Origin: Permianibacter fluminis
GTDB taxonomy: Bacteria; Pseudomonadota; Gammaproteobacteria; Enterobacterales; Permianibacteraceae
Length of the DNA stretch: 64,000 nt
Direction of reading: 5' to 3'
Assembly: GCF_013179735.1 (NCBI RefSeq)
Contig: NZ_JABMEG010000001.1
Location: 1,240,001-1,304,000 of the forward strand
Shown: positions 8,849-17,368 of the stretch, piece by piece
How positions within the stretch are numbered: the first letter of the stretch is position 1
Layout: each line of letters opens with the position of its first letter
The notes under the pieces: model-generated
Told to the model about the DNA's origin: nothing
What the model saw: the letters and a program-made list of their open reading frames with translations, nothing else
Database searches by the model: none
Made by a program: the position numbers and the translations under genes

Positions 8849-8920
8849 CGACCCGCAACCGTTCTTCCCATCCGCTACGCTGCTAAACTAACCGCCCTTT
8901 CCGTTTGCCCCCGGTAACCC

Positions 8921-9784
8921 ATGATCCACAGCATGACCGCCTTCGCCCGCCGCGAAGCCACCAGCACCCTCGGCAGCTTCACTTGGGAAATCCGTTCGGT
9001 GAACCAGCGTTTTCTGGAGCCGTCTTTCCGGATGCCGGACACCATGCGGGCGCTGGAACACGTGCTGCGCGATCAAGCCAAGCAGCGGCTCACCCGCGGC
9101 AAGCTGGATTGTTCGTTGCGTTACGAACCGGCCATTGCCCAGCAACTGCCGGCGATCAATGAAACGCTGGTGACCCAGCTCGGCCAACTCAGTGCCCGGC
9201 TGAATGCCATGGGTGTCGACGGCAAATCGCTGTCGCATGCCGACATCCTGCGCTGGCCCGGCGTGCTGCAAACCGCCGATGCGGATGCCGAACAACTGCA
9301 AGCCGAAGCGCTGGCCCTGTTCGATGGCGCGCTGACCGATCTGCTGGCCATGCGCGCGCGCGAAGGCGAGCAGATCAAACGCATGCTGAAAGAGCGGCTC
9401 GATGGTATCGCCGCCGAAGTGGTCAAGGCGCGGGCGCTGTTGCCAGAAATCAAAGAGAAAGCCCGCGAGAAATTGCTCGCCAAATTCAGCGAAGCGAAAG
9501 TCGAACTCGATCCGACCCGGCTGGAACAGGAAATGGTCATGTTCGCCCAGCGCATCGATGTCGATGAAGAGCTGGACCGGCTAAGCACTCACGTCAACGA
9601 AATCAACCGCCTGCTCGACGAAGGCGGCGCCATCGGCCGCCGACTCGACTTCCTGATCCAGGAACTGCACCGCGAAGCCAATACGCTCGGCTCGAAATCA
9701 GTCAGCACCGCCACCACCGCCGTATCGGTGTCGTTGAAGGTGTATATCGAGCAAATGCGGGAACAGGTGCAAAACATCGAGTGA
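8921..9784 (+). CDS. yicC: YicC-family endoribonuclease
   Basis: A 287-residue YicC (UPF0701) protein, recently shown in E. coli to act as an endoribonuclease that promotes turnover of the small RNA RyhB. Recognisable features are the N-terminal MIHSMTAFAR and SFTWEIRSVNQRFLEPSFR, the helical centre, and the C-terminal DUF1732 block with GRRLDFLIQELHREANTLGSKS. Its stop codon overlaps or abuts the next small gene (TGA at 9782-9784, ATG at 9787), so those two are translationally coupled. Placement between rph and gmk is the standard gammaproteobacterial order. Confidence 0.95.
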   Translation: MIHSMTAFARREATSTLGSFTWEIRSVNQRFLEPSFRMPDTMRALEHVLRDQAKQRLTRGKLDCSLRYEPAIAQQLPAINETLVTQLGQLSARLNAMGVDGKSLSHADILRWPGVLQTADADAEQLQAEALALFDGALTDLLAMRAREGEQIKRMLKERLDGIAAEVVKARALLPEIKEKAREKLLAKFSEAKVELDPTRLEQEMVMFAQRIDVDEELDRLSTHVNEINRLLDEGGAIGRRLDFLIQELHREANTLGSKSVSTATTAVSVSLKVYIEQMREQVQNIE

Positions 9785-9786
9785 TT

Positions 9787-10224
9787 ATGATGACAGGGTT
9801 GGGACGAAAGTTTATTGATGGGGTAGTGTTTGGTATCGGCTTTTCCATTGCACTTGTCGGGATTGTCTTTGCGTTTACAAAACTGGAATCTGCAGGGGCA
9901 GCTACCAATGTATCGGGGCAGCTGTCCCCCTCCGATCTGACAAGGTTGCGAGCAGTCGTTGAGAAGGTGAACTTCGTCAGCAACAGAATAAGTGTTGAGG
10001 GCAAGGTCACAAATGCCAGCGATGTTGCGGTGACCTCACTCTATTTGGAAGCTATGGTGCGAGTTGGCGGAGTGCCCATAGATAAATGCAGTCAGTCCGT
10101 GAAGCAACGAATTGAGCCTGACGAGGCAACGCCGTTTGTGATTATTTGTGGCAAGTCGACCGAGATTGCCGATCCAGCGCAACTTGCTGCAGATGTGTCG
10201 ATCGAAGCGGCGTATAGCAAGTAG
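9787..10224 (+). CDS. Membrane-anchored protein with an FxLYD-like periplasmic domain
   Basis: About 145 residues, with one N-terminal transmembrane helix (about 13-31) and a C-terminal domain of alternating beta-strands (NRISVEGKVTNASDVAVTSL ... EPDEATPFVI). The pattern resembles the FxLYD/DUF3426-type immunoglobulin-like domain that follows a signal anchor. Two cysteines could form a periplasmic disulfide. Start choice is open among a GTG at 9781 overlapping the yicC stop, and ATGs at 9787 and 9790. It lies between yicC and gmk, probably in their operon. Function is unknown. Confidence 0.62.
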   Translation: MMTGLGRKFIDGVVFGIGFSIALVGIVFAFTKLESAGAATNVSGQLSPSDLTRLRAVVEKVNFVSNRISVEGKVTNASDVAVTSLYLEAMVRVGGVPIDKCSQSVKQRIEPDEATPFVIICGKSTEIADPAQLAADVSIEAAYSK

Positions 10225-10261
10225 TTGGGAATTTCATCGCGTATAAAGGCCACCAGAAAAA

Positions 10262-10885
10262 ATGACCAAATCCGCACCCGGCAAACTCTTCATCATCTCC
10301 GCCGCCTCCGGCACCGGCAAAACCACGCTGGTGACGGCGCTGGTCAAAGACATGCCCGGCGTGATCCACTCCATTTCCACCACCACGCGTGCCAAGCGTG
10401 ATGGCGAAGTGCATGGCGTGCATTACAACTTTGTCAGCGTAGACGAATTCAAGGCCATGGTTGCGCGCCATGCGTTTTACGAGCACGCCGAGGTCCATGG
10501 TAATTTTTACGGCACCTCGCGCGAATGGGTCGAGGCCCGACTTGCCGAAGGCCAGGATGTGATTCTGGAAATCGACTGGCAGGGCGCAGCGCAGATGCGC
10601 AAGCTGATGCCGGCCTGCGTCACCGTTTTCATTCTGCCGCCGTCGATTGCGGCGCTGGAATCCCGGCTGCGTGGTCGGGGCAAGGACAGTGAAGAGGTGA
10701 TTCAACGCCGGCTCGCGGCCGCCAAAGGCGAGATCGCCCACGCGCCGGAATACGATTACCTGATTATCAATGACGACCTGAATCAGGCCCTGACCGAATT
10801 GAAGGCGGTATTTCTGGCCGAACGCTGCCAGACTGCGGTGCAGCAACAACGGCATGCACAGCAGATGAAAGCGCTGCTTTCCTGA
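10262..10885 (+). CDS. gmk: Guanylate kinase
   Basis: A 207-residue cytoplasmic enzyme that phosphorylates GMP to GDP with ATP, supplying GTP and the (p)ppGpp precursor pool. The P-loop SAASGTGKTTL lies at 13-23. The GMP-binding segment follows (STTTRAKRDGEVHGVHYNFV, and YEHAEVHGNFYGT), and the lid contains RLRGRGKDSEEVIQRRL. Normally gmk is directly followed by rpoZ and spoT; here about 3.5 kb of unrelated genes lies between gmk and rpoZ. Confidence 0.98.
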   Translation: MTKSAPGKLFIISAASGTGKTTLVTALVKDMPGVIHSISTTTRAKRDGEVHGVHYNFVSVDEFKAMVARHAFYEHAEVHGNFYGTSREWVEARLAEGQDVILEIDWQGAAQMRKLMPACVTVFILPPSIAALESRLRGRGKDSEEVIQRRLAAAKGEIAHAPEYDYLIINDDLNQALTELKAVFLAERCQTAVQQQRHAQQMKALLS

Positions 10886-10902
10886 AGCGGAAAGAAAGCG
10901 AA

Positions 10903-11145
10903 ATGATCTTCTATCAGACCAACTTCATCCTGGCTTGCGTTTGCGGAATTACGTTCTATGCGATGGCGAAGGAAGAGGCCAAGAACGGCAAGCGGGACAA
11001 TGGCTGGCTTTGGGCGGGTTTGTCTGCCGCACTTTCAGGGCTGGTAATTGGAATCTTCAGCGGCGGCTGGGTCGCGGTGTTGCTGCTGAATAGTGCCCTG
11101 TTTGTCGGCATTGCACTATTTCGCGTTATGCAGGATCGGAAATGA
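10903..11145 (+). CDS. Small membrane protein, unknown function
   Basis: An 80-residue protein with an N-terminal hydrophobic helix (about 5-21), a charged loop (KEEAKNGKRDNG) and a second hydrophobic region (about 34-74, with a glycine-rich turn). It begins 17 bases after gmk, preceded by GGAAAG, and so may be read from the gmk transcript. No family is recognised. The AT-richer codon use compared with gmk hints at accessory origin. Confidence 0.55.
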   Translation: MIFYQTNFILACVCGITFYAMAKEEAKNGKRDNGWLWAGLSAALSGLVIGIFSGGWVAVLLLNSALFVGIALFRVMQDRK

Positions 11146-11164
11146 CGGCTGCGTGTTGTGAGGT

Positions 11165-11728
11165 GTGTTTGCTGTTGCAGCGACATGGCAAGCAGTTGCG
11201 GGAGTTGTTGCGCTGACCATGGGACATGGAACAAATAAACTGGGCTTTGGTCGGCTGCTAACAGCAACCGCAGCAATCTGGCTGGTGATGTCATTGCTGC
11301 TGGAATTTCAGTCCGCGCTTTTTTCGGATACCCTGGAATCCGCTTTACTGAAATATCTGCCGATAGAGCCGTGCGCCTATGAATCGGACCATGAATTTTT
11401 TGATGCCTGCTTTGGCTCATTGTTGATTGTCTACAAGGCCATCAAACTCGCTCTGGTCGGTGTCCCTATCCTTATCTTCGTGTCGGCAATGGTTTCTTAT
11501 TTGATGTATCGGAAACTGACCGAGCCATACTGGCGGTTTGTAGGATTGACGTTTCCCTTTGTTGCCATCCCTACTGTAGTTTCTTGGTTGGCCTATTCTT
11601 ACTTCGATCCGGGTGAGTTGATTTGTCTTCTGGCTTCTCTTTTAGGCTTGATGATGGGGTGCCGGAACGCGGAGCGTTATCAACGCAAATTGATGAATCC
11701 GGTTCATTCGGTTCTACAAGCGACCTAG
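11165..11728 (+). CDS. Hypothetical multi-pass membrane protein
   Basis: Up to 187 residues with about four hydrophobic helices (roughly 20-45, 85-110, 120-145, 150-165 from the first possible start), so an integral inner-membrane protein. The open frame begins at a GTG at 11165; an ATG at 11219 would give 169 residues and is an equally plausible start. A short acidic, Cys-containing loop (PIEPCAYESDHEFFDACFG) probably faces the periplasm. It follows the 80-residue membrane protein by 19 bases. No family is recognised. Confidence 0.45.
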   Translation: MFAVAATWQAVAGVVALTMGHGTNKLGFGRLLTATAAIWLVMSLLLEFQSALFSDTLESALLKYLPIEPCAYESDHEFFDACFGSLLIVYKAIKLALVGVPILIFVSAMVSYLMYRKLTEPYWRFVGLTFPFVAIPTVVSWLAYSYFDPGELICLLASLLGLMMGCRNAERYQRKLMNPVHSVLQAT

Positions 11729-11823
11729 TGCTGTCTTGGTCCGGATGCAATCCGGGCAATTTCTCACTGGAACTCATGGCCGAAAAAATCACCTCAGCCG
11801 CTTTTTTCAGTATTCCGATTGCT

Positions 11824-12735
11824 CTACGCAGCCGATGAATTCACCAGCGCCCACGGCACGTCTTTCCACTCCGCCAGCAGAAAATCAATAAACGCTCTTA
11901 CCTTCGGCGCCAGCAAACGGCCGCTCGGATACACCGCCCAGATATGGGATTTGTTGGCGAGCGGATAATCGATCAGCACCGGCACCAGTGCACCGCTGGC
12001 GAGCTCGCGGTGGATGTTCCAGATCGATTGTATGCAGATGCCGAGTCCGGCGAGTGCGGCCTCGCGCAGGCTTTCGCCGTGGTTGCAGCGCAGCCGGCCC
12101 TGCACCTGCACGGCAAGTTCAGAACCGTTGCCGGTGACAAATTTCCATTGCCGTTGCTCGTTCAGGATCAGGCATTCGTGCTGCGCCAGATCCGCCGGCT
12201 GCAGCGGAGTGCCATGACGGGCGAGATAGGCCGGTGCGGCCACCGGCAATCGATCACTGATCGCCAGTTTGCGCGCAACCAGACCCGGATCAATTTGCTC
12301 GGCCATGCGGATGCCGACGTCGAACCCTTCCTGGATCAAATCGACCACCTGATCGGACAGATGTAAATCGATTTTCAGTTGCGGATGCAGCGCCAGAAAT
12401 TTCGCCAGCAGTGGGGTCAGGTGTTGCCGGCCGAACGAGGCCGAGGTGGTGACGCGCAACACGCCTTGCACCAGCTGGCCCGGCGCGCTGAAGCTGGCGC
12501 GGGCGTTGGTCATGGCTTCTACCAGCGCTTCGGCGTGGCTCAGAAACAGCCGGCCGTCTTCGCTGAGACTCAGACTGCGGGTGCTGCGGTGAAACAGCCG
12601 CACGCCGAGTTTCTGTTCCAGCTGGCCGAGCCGATGACTGACCACGGCCGGTGACAGGTTGGCTTCGCGGGCGGCGGCGCTGAGGCTGCCCAGGGTAGCG
12701 ATGCGCAGGAACAGCTGCAGATCGGCTTCGTCCAT
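11824..12735 (-). CDS. LysR-family transcriptional regulator
   Basis: A 303-residue regulator. The N-terminal winged helix-turn-helix (about 4-62) has the LysR signature ATLGSLSAAAREANLSPAVV followed by RLGQLEQKLGVRLFHRSTR. The C-terminal periplasmic-binding-like effector domain (about 90-295) includes FDVGIRMAEQIDPGL, typical of the CrgA/DmlR-like subgroup. The ATG at 12735 is preceded by AAGGAAA; the frame continues upstream only because it runs through an intergenic repeat, so the longer version is rejected. It is divergent from the quinone-oxidoreductase-like gene at 13171 and may control it, as LysR proteins often regulate the gene they face. The effector is unknown. Confidence 0.9.
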   Translation of the reverse strand: MDEADLQLFLRIATLGSLSAAAREANLSPAVVSHRLGQLEQKLGVRLFHRSTRSLSLSEDGRLFLSHAEALVEAMTNARASFSAPGQLVQGVLRVTTSASFGRQHLTPLLAKFLALHPQLKIDLHLSDQVVDLIQEGFDVGIRMAEQIDPGLVARKLAISDRLPVAAPAYLARHGTPLQPADLAQHECLILNEQRQWKFVTGNGSELAVQVQGRLRCNHGESLREAALAGLGICIQSIWNIHRELASGALVPVLIDYPLANKSHIWAVYPSGRLLAPKVRAFIDFLLAEWKDVPWALVNSSAA

Positions 12736-12777
12736 CGTTGGTTTTCCTTTGTTACCTTTTGCTGTGGTGTAGCGGTT

Positions 12778-12816
12778 CCCCCTCTCCCCAACCCTCTCCC
12801 GCGAGGGGAGAGGGAG
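12778..12816 (+). repeat. CCCTCTCC-type intergenic repeat, copy 1
   Basis: The element contains the hairpin CCCTCTCC / GGAGAGGG (about 12792-12814) preceded by CCCCTCTCCCCAA. An inverted copy lies at 12939-12978. Such C/T-rich repeats are dispersed in intergenic DNA of many proteobacteria. The region 12736-13170 has no gene other than these repeats and the divergent promoters of the LysR and oxidoreductase genes. Confidence 0.8.
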
Positions 12817-12938
12817 CAATAAAGTGCGTGCTCGCCTTTAGTAGCGGGCCAAGCAATCGCCAGCACGTGGCGCGGCGGCGAAACGAAGCCGTGTTTCGTT
12901 AAATCCCGCTCTACCTTATGAGGCACGAGTGAGCTCAA

Positions 12939-12978
12939 CTCCCTCTCCCCTCGCGGGAGAGGGCTGGGGAGAGGGGGC
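12939..12978 (-). repeat. CCCTCTCC-type intergenic repeat, copy 2 (inverted)
   Basis: The reverse complement of this stretch matches the copy at 12778-12816 over nearly its whole length, including the hairpin and the CCCCTCTCCCCA shoulder. The two copies face each other across about 120 bases, so transcripts through this region could fold into a long stem. Confidence 0.8.
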
Positions 12979-13170
12979 TTCGGGACCGAAGACGTGGCCG
13001 GCTAGCAGCTTGTCGCCATCCGCCGAGGCGGTTAAATCATCGCAATTTTCAAATAAAGCCAAACACTGCATCCACAGTCTGCCTGATTATCGCCATTTAC
13101 CATCGCAATTACACTGTCCGCCATCGCTGGAGCCGTTTGCTCCGCCTGTACCCAAACCGGAGTGATTGCC

Positions 13171-14214
13171 ATGACCAAGCCAAGCCTGACCACCACCCAC
13201 CTGCCGAGCACCATGCAGGCCCAGCTCATCCGCGCCTTCGGTGAACCCGAGGTGTTCCAGCTGGAGACCGTGACCCGGCCGGAAGCCGGTCCGGGCCAAG
13301 TGCTGGTGCGCCAGCGCGCGACCAGCGTCAATCCGGTGGATTACAAGATTCGCCGTCATGGCCCGGCGCTGGGTCCGGTCTTGCCGGCCGTGCTGGGGGC
13401 GGATGTCGCCGGCGAGGTGGTTGCGGTTGGTGCCGGCGTCACGGCGTTCAAGGTCGGTGACGAGGTCTATGGCAGCGCCGGCGGCGTTCGCGGCCTGCCG
13501 GGCGCCTATGCCGAGTATGTCAATGCCGACGCCCGACTGCTGGCGGCCAAGCCGAAAACCCTGAGCTGGCGCGAAACGGCGGCGCTGCCGCTGGTCAGCA
13601 TCACGGCCTGGGAAGGGCTGGTCGACCGGGCTCGCATCCAACCGGGCGAGAAGGTGCTGGTGCTCGGTGGCGCAGGCGGCGTTGGTCATATCGCGGTCCA
13701 GATTGCCAAGGCGCGTGGCGCCCATGTCACGGCGACCGTGTCGTCCGCTACTAAGGCGGCGCTGGTGCGCGAGCTGGGGGCCGATGCGGTGGTCAATTAC
13801 CGGGAAGAAACGGTGGCCGATTACGTCCAGCGGCTGACCGACGGTGCCGGTTTTGACGTGGTGTTCGACGCGGTCGGCGGCGACAACCTGAACACGGCGT
13901 TGCAAGCGGCGCGGCTCAATGGCCAGGTGGTCACCATCGTCGCCAGCCAGCAATATGACCTGACCCCGATGCACCTCAAGGGCCTGAGCCTGCATGTGGT
14001 GTTCATGCTGATCCCGATGCTGCATGACCCGAAACATAGGCTGGACCGGGCGCATCACGGCCAGATACTGCGCGAAGTCGCTAAACTGGCCGACGCCGGC
14101 CAACTGCGGCCGGTGCTGGATTCGGCGGCCTTCGCGCTGGCCGACATGGCGGCTGCCCATCGCCGGCTGGAGAGCGGGGCAGCAGTCGGCAAGGTGGTGG
14201 TCGAGATCGGCTGA
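13171..14214 (+). CDS. NAD(P)-dependent quinone-oxidoreductase-like enzyme (MDR superfamily)
   Basis: A 347-residue zinc-free medium-chain dehydrogenase/reductase. The catalytic domain begins [15 protein letters not shown] (about 15-30), with [11 protein letters not shown] typical of quinone oxidoreductases. The Rossmann domain carries [19 protein letters not shown] (about 165-185). No structural zinc cysteine cluster is visible. Family members reduce quinones or enals with NADPH. The start is uncertain: ATG at 13171 (used here) or ATG at 13213, which would fit the family start more tightly. It is divergent from the LysR gene, a likely regulator. Codons are noticeably GC-richer than in the preceding small genes. 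Confidence 0.88.
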   Translation: MTKPSLTTTHLPSTMQAQLIRAFGEPEVFQLETVTRPEAGPGQVLVRQRATSVNPVDYKIRRHGPALGPVLPAVLGADVAGEVVAVGAGVTAFKVGDEVYGSAGGVRGLPGAYAEYVNADARLLAAKPKTLSWRETAALPLVSITAWEGLVDRARIQPGEKVLVLGGAGGVGHIAVQIAKARGAHVTATVSSATKAALVRELGADAVVNYREETVADYVQRLTDGAGFDVVFDAVGGDNLNTALQAARLNGQVVTIVASQQYDLTPMHLKGLSLHVVFMLIPMLHDPKHRLDRAHHGQILREVAKLADAGQLRPVLDSAAFALADMAAAHRRLESGAAVGKVVVEIG

Positions 14215-14307
14215 AACCCGCCCGACCGGCCGGGCCGGCCGCCGGCCTGAATCCCGCTGCGCCCGTATCCGATCTGGCCGGCTGGCCGCCTTTTCGCTAC
14301 ACTACAC

Positions 14308-14330
14308 GGCCCTGCGTCCAGCGCAGGGCC
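14308..14330 (+). promoter_or_regulatory. Strong hairpin in the rpoZ leader
   Basis: A perfect inverted repeat with 9-base arms (GGCCCTGCG / CGCAGGGCC) and a 5-base loop lies 70 bases before rpoZ. There is no following T-run, so it is not a clear terminator. It may stabilise the mRNA 5' end or separate rpoZ transcription from the upstream gene. Confidence 0.5.
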
Positions 14331-14401
14331 TACGCGTTTTGCAGTTGCTATGGCAGTCCGCAGTCCGTAATCGTTACCGTAATCGTTTAAGGGGTTCAGG
14401 C

Positions 14402-14671
14402 ATGGCACGTGTCACCGTCCAGGATGCAGTCGAGAAAGTCGGCAACCGTTTTGATTTGGTGCTGGTCTCGGCCAAGCGCGCGCGTCAGCTCGCCACCGGC
14501 GGCAAGGATCCGAAAGTCGAGTGGGATAACGACAAGCCGACCGTGGTCGCGCTGCGCGAACTCGAAGCCGGCCTCATCGACGCCGAATACGTCGAGCAGG
14601 AAGAGCTGCGCGTGGTTCAGCAAATTGCTGCACCGGTGGTAGAAGAGACCCCGGATTTCAGCCTCGAATAA
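14402..14671 (+). CDS. rpoZ: RNA polymerase omega subunit
   Basis: An 89-residue subunit that aids assembly of RNA polymerase and, with beta', forms ppGpp-binding site 1. It starts [20 protein letters not shown], the near-invariant family opening, and continues with [17 protein letters not shown] and [14 protein letters not shown]. The frame is open upstream for over 120 codons, but the ATG at 14402 is the conserved start. It is 22 bases upstream of spoT, the standard rpoZ-spoT pairing, so ppGpp enzyme and ppGpp target are co-expressed. Confidence 0.98.
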   Translation: MARVTVQDAVEKVGNRFDLVLVSAKRARQLATGGKDPKVEWDNDKPTVVALRELEAGLIDAEYVEQEELRVVQQIAAPVVEETPDFSLE

Positions 14672-14693
14672 TCCGTTCCGCGAGCCCCCGGCC

Positions 14694-16832
14694 ATGCAAC
14701 TTTTCGAGGGCTTGCGTCAGCAGATAGCTGCTTATCTTGAACCGGAACAGGTCGAGTTAATCAGCAAAGCCTTTGTGCTGGCCCGCGATGCCCATGCCGG
14801 TCAGCAACGCACCTCCGGCGAACCGTACATCACCCATCCGGTGGCGGTCGCCGGCATTCTCGCCGGTCTACGTCTGGATGCGCAGAGCCTCGCGGCCGCG
14901 CTGATGCATGACGTCATCGAAGACTGCGGCGTTACCAAAGAACAACTGATCGAACAGTTTGGCCCGCAAGTGGCCGATCTGGTCGAAGGCGTGTCCAAGC
15001 TCACCCAGATCCAGTTCGGCAGCAAGGCCGAGCAGCAAGCCGAAAACTTCCGCAAGATGATGATGGCGATGACGCGCGACATCCGCGTCATTCTGATCAA
15101 GCTCGCCGACCGTTTGCACAACATGCAGACGCTCGGCGCGCTGGCGCCGCACAAGCGCCGCCGCATCGCGCAAGAGACGCTGGAAATTTACGCGCCCATC
15201 GCCAACCGGCTCGGCATGTACAGCATTCGTCAGGAACTGGAAGATCTCGGTTTTGCCGCACTGTACCCGATGCGTTATCAAGTGCTGCGCAACGCGGTCA
15301 AGCGCGCACGCGGCAACCGCAAGGAAATCGTCAGCGGCATTGCCCAGGCAGTCGAAGGAAAACTGCAAAAAGCCGGCATCAACGCCAAAGTGGTGGGCCG
15401 GGAAAAATCGCTGTTTTCCATCTACAACAAAATGAAAACCCGGGTCGGCAGTTTTGCCGAAGTCATGGACATCTATGGCTTCCGCATCATCACCGACAGC
15501 GAAGACAGCTGCTATCGCGTGCTGGGCCAAATCCACAATCTGTACAAACCGGTGCCGGGACGGTTCAAGGATTACGTTGCGATTCCGAAAACCAACGGCT
15601 ATCAGTCCCTGCACACGGTACTGAAAGGCCCGCATGGTTTGCACGTCGAAGTGCAGATCCGTACCGAGCAGATGGATCAAATGGCCAGCAATGGCGTGGC
15701 CGCACACTGGCTGTACAAAACCGGCAGCGCGCCCAACCCGGCAGAAACCCGTGCTCGTGAGTGGTTGCGCAGTGTGATCGAATTTCAGCAGCGTGCCGGC
15801 GACTCGATGGAGTTTGTCGAGAACGTCAAAATCGATCTGTTTCCGGACGAGGTGTATGTGTTCACCCCGAACGGCAATATTCTTGAACTGCCGGTGGGCG
15901 CGACCCCGGTTGATTTTGCTTACGCCATTCACACCGATGTTGGTAACGCCTGCGTGGCAGCAAAAATTGACCGGCAACTGGCGCCGCTTTCCACCGTGCT
16001 GCGCAACGGCCAGACGGTCGAGATTGTCACGGCGCCGGGGGCGCGGCCGAATCCGACCTGGCTCAGTTTTGCCGCCACCGGCAAAGCGCGGGCAAACATC
16101 CGCCACTTCCTGAAGAACCAGCGCCGCGACGAATCGATTGCCATGGGCCGGCGGCTGCTCGAGAACGCCCTGCACGAGAAAAGCGTCGATCAATTTCCGG
16201 AAGCCGAGCGCAAACGAGTCGCGCAGGAAACCAAGCACAAGAGCTTTGACGATCTGCTGGCCGATATCGGCATCGGTCAGATCCCGGCCATCGCCGTCGC
16301 GCACCGACTTGATCCGGAACGGCGCGTGATCAAGCGCATTGAAACCGGCGAAGAAGAGCCACTGGCTATTCGCGGTACCGAAGGCATGCTGGTCAATTAC
16401 GCCCGTTGCTGTTGCCCGATTCCGGGCGATCCGATCATCGGTATTCTGAGCGCCGGCCGCGGTATCAATGTGCACATGTATTCCTGCCCGAACACCGCCG
16501 AGTTCACCGGCAAACCGGGCAAGACCGTGCCGCTGCAATGGGAAAAAGACGTCAAAGGCGAATTCGCGGTCGAACTGGAAGTGGATGTGATCAACCAGCG
16601 CGGCGTGCTGGCTCAGCTCACCTCAACCATCGCCGATGAAGAAGCCAACATCGTCAACCTCGAAATCGATCCGCGCGATGGCAGTTACAACACCATCGTG
16701 TTCATGGTCCAGGTGCGTGGCCGTCTGCATCTGGCCAACATCATGCGCCGGCTGCGGGCGATGAATGAAGTGAACCGGATCGTTCGGCATCATCGTGCCC
16801 AGAATGAGCGAACCGCAAAACCGAGCTCGTAA
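14694..16832 (+). CDS. spoT: Bifunctional (p)ppGpp synthetase/hydrolase SpoT
   Basis: A 712-residue RelA/SpoT homologue controlling the stringent alarmone. The HD hydrolase domain is intact (THPVAVAGILAGL and LMHDVIED, with His72-Asp73), so (p)ppGpp hydrolysis is expected. The synthetase domain follows at about 240-350 (DIYGFRIITDSEDSCYRVLG, RFKDYVAIPKTNGYQSLHT). The TGS domain starts near 380 (DEVYVFTPNGNILELPVGAT), and an ACT domain lies at the C-terminus (about 635-705). The intact HD domain distinguishes it from RelA. It is co-transcribed with rpoZ. Confidence 0.98.
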   Translation: MQLFEGLRQQIAAYLEPEQVELISKAFVLARDAHAGQQRTSGEPYITHPVAVAGILAGLRLDAQSLAAALMHDVIEDCGVTKEQLIEQFGPQVADLVEGVSKLTQIQFGSKAEQQAENFRKMMMAMTRDIRVILIKLADRLHNMQTLGALAPHKRRRIAQETLEIYAPIANRLGMYSIRQELEDLGFAALYPMRYQVLRNAVKRARGNRKEIVSGIAQAVEGKLQKAGINAKVVGREKSLFSIYNKMKTRVGSFAEVMDIYGFRIITDSEDSCYRVLGQIHNLYKPVPGRFKDYVAIPKTNGYQSLHTVLKGPHGLHVEVQIRTEQMDQMASNGVAAHWLYKTGSAPNPAETRAREWLRSVIEFQQRAGDSMEFVENVKIDLFPDEVYVFTPNGNILELPVGATPVDFAYAIHTDVGNACVAAKIDRQLAPLSTVLRNGQTVEIVTAPGARPNPTWLSFAATGKARANIRHFLKNQRRDESIAMGRRLLENALHEKSVDQFPEAERKRVAQETKHKSFDDLLADIGIGQIPAIAVAHRLDPERRVIKRIETGEEEPLAIRGTEGMLVNYARCCCPIPGDPIIGILSAGRGINVHMYSCPNTAEFTGKPGKTVPLQWEKDVKGEFAVELEVDVINQRGVLAQLTSTIADEEANIVNLEIDPRDGSYNTIVFMVQVRGRLHLANIMRRLRAMNEVNRIVRHHRAQNERTAKPSS

Positions 16833-17316
16833 ATGACCAAGATTTTCCTATTACCTATCGGTTTCATGGTTCTATCAGCTGTTTCGGCGGACGACTGTAC
16901 TTACGACACTGGAAACCAGCGACTGAAACTCACTGAAATTGCCACGCAGCATAGTGGGGCTGCCGTTTCATTTGATGATATGACTGCGTCGTGGAATGAA
17001 ATCGATGGCAGCAAGGTGAGCGTGACGTACGGTGGATGTGACCATCTTGGATTCAGTATTCGTCGATCATTTCCTAAAGGAAAAATGACCTGATGGCAAG
17101 TCTGCGATGTCTGTTGCCAAGGATCTTGCCGGAGAATTTTGGGACAGCGAAGAGGCAAAACTGCTTATGGCAGCAGTAGACAATAATGCTTTGGAAAAAG
17201 ACTCTTCTACCGATGCTGTTTATTTAAGTGTTGAAGCCAGAGACTATATGGAGTTCTATATCGAACTCAATGATCTGGATAATTCAATCGCAATTTATTG
17301 GTCGAGAAACTTCTGA
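16833..17316 (+). pseudogene. Exported hypothetical protein, apparently split by a +1 frameshift
   Basis: The first part (16833-17093, 86 residues) begins immediately after the spoT stop codon, has a signal peptide (MTKIFLLPIGFMVLSAVSA) and ends FPKGKMT at a TGA. The second part is open from 17089 in the +1 frame (PDGKSAMSVAKDLAGEFW...) to 17316 and lacks its own ribosome-binding site. Joined between 17085 and 17092 they give one protein of about 160 residues, with a beta-rich N-terminal part and an acidic C-terminal part. The joining point reads ATG ACC TGA T. This may be a sequencing error, a recent mutation or recoding. It is AT-richer than spoT; the family is unknown. Confidence 0.6.
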
Positions 17317-17368
17317 ACTCTATCGGTAAATTTGTTATGACTCCGCGTTGCCACCTGAGATTGTCATC

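Noticed and set aside
12736-12819. Longer N-terminus of the LysR regulator
   Set aside because: The extra codons run through the CCCTCTCC repeat, and the ATG at 12735 has a ribosome-binding site and fits the family start.
14868-16538. Long minus-strand open frame opposite spoT
   Set aside because: Antisense shadow; spoT is intact.
17085-17093. Classic -1 slippery heptamer for programmed frameshifting
   Set aside because: The A-run before the stop does not give an X XXY YYZ heptamer in the reading frame, and the required shift is +1.
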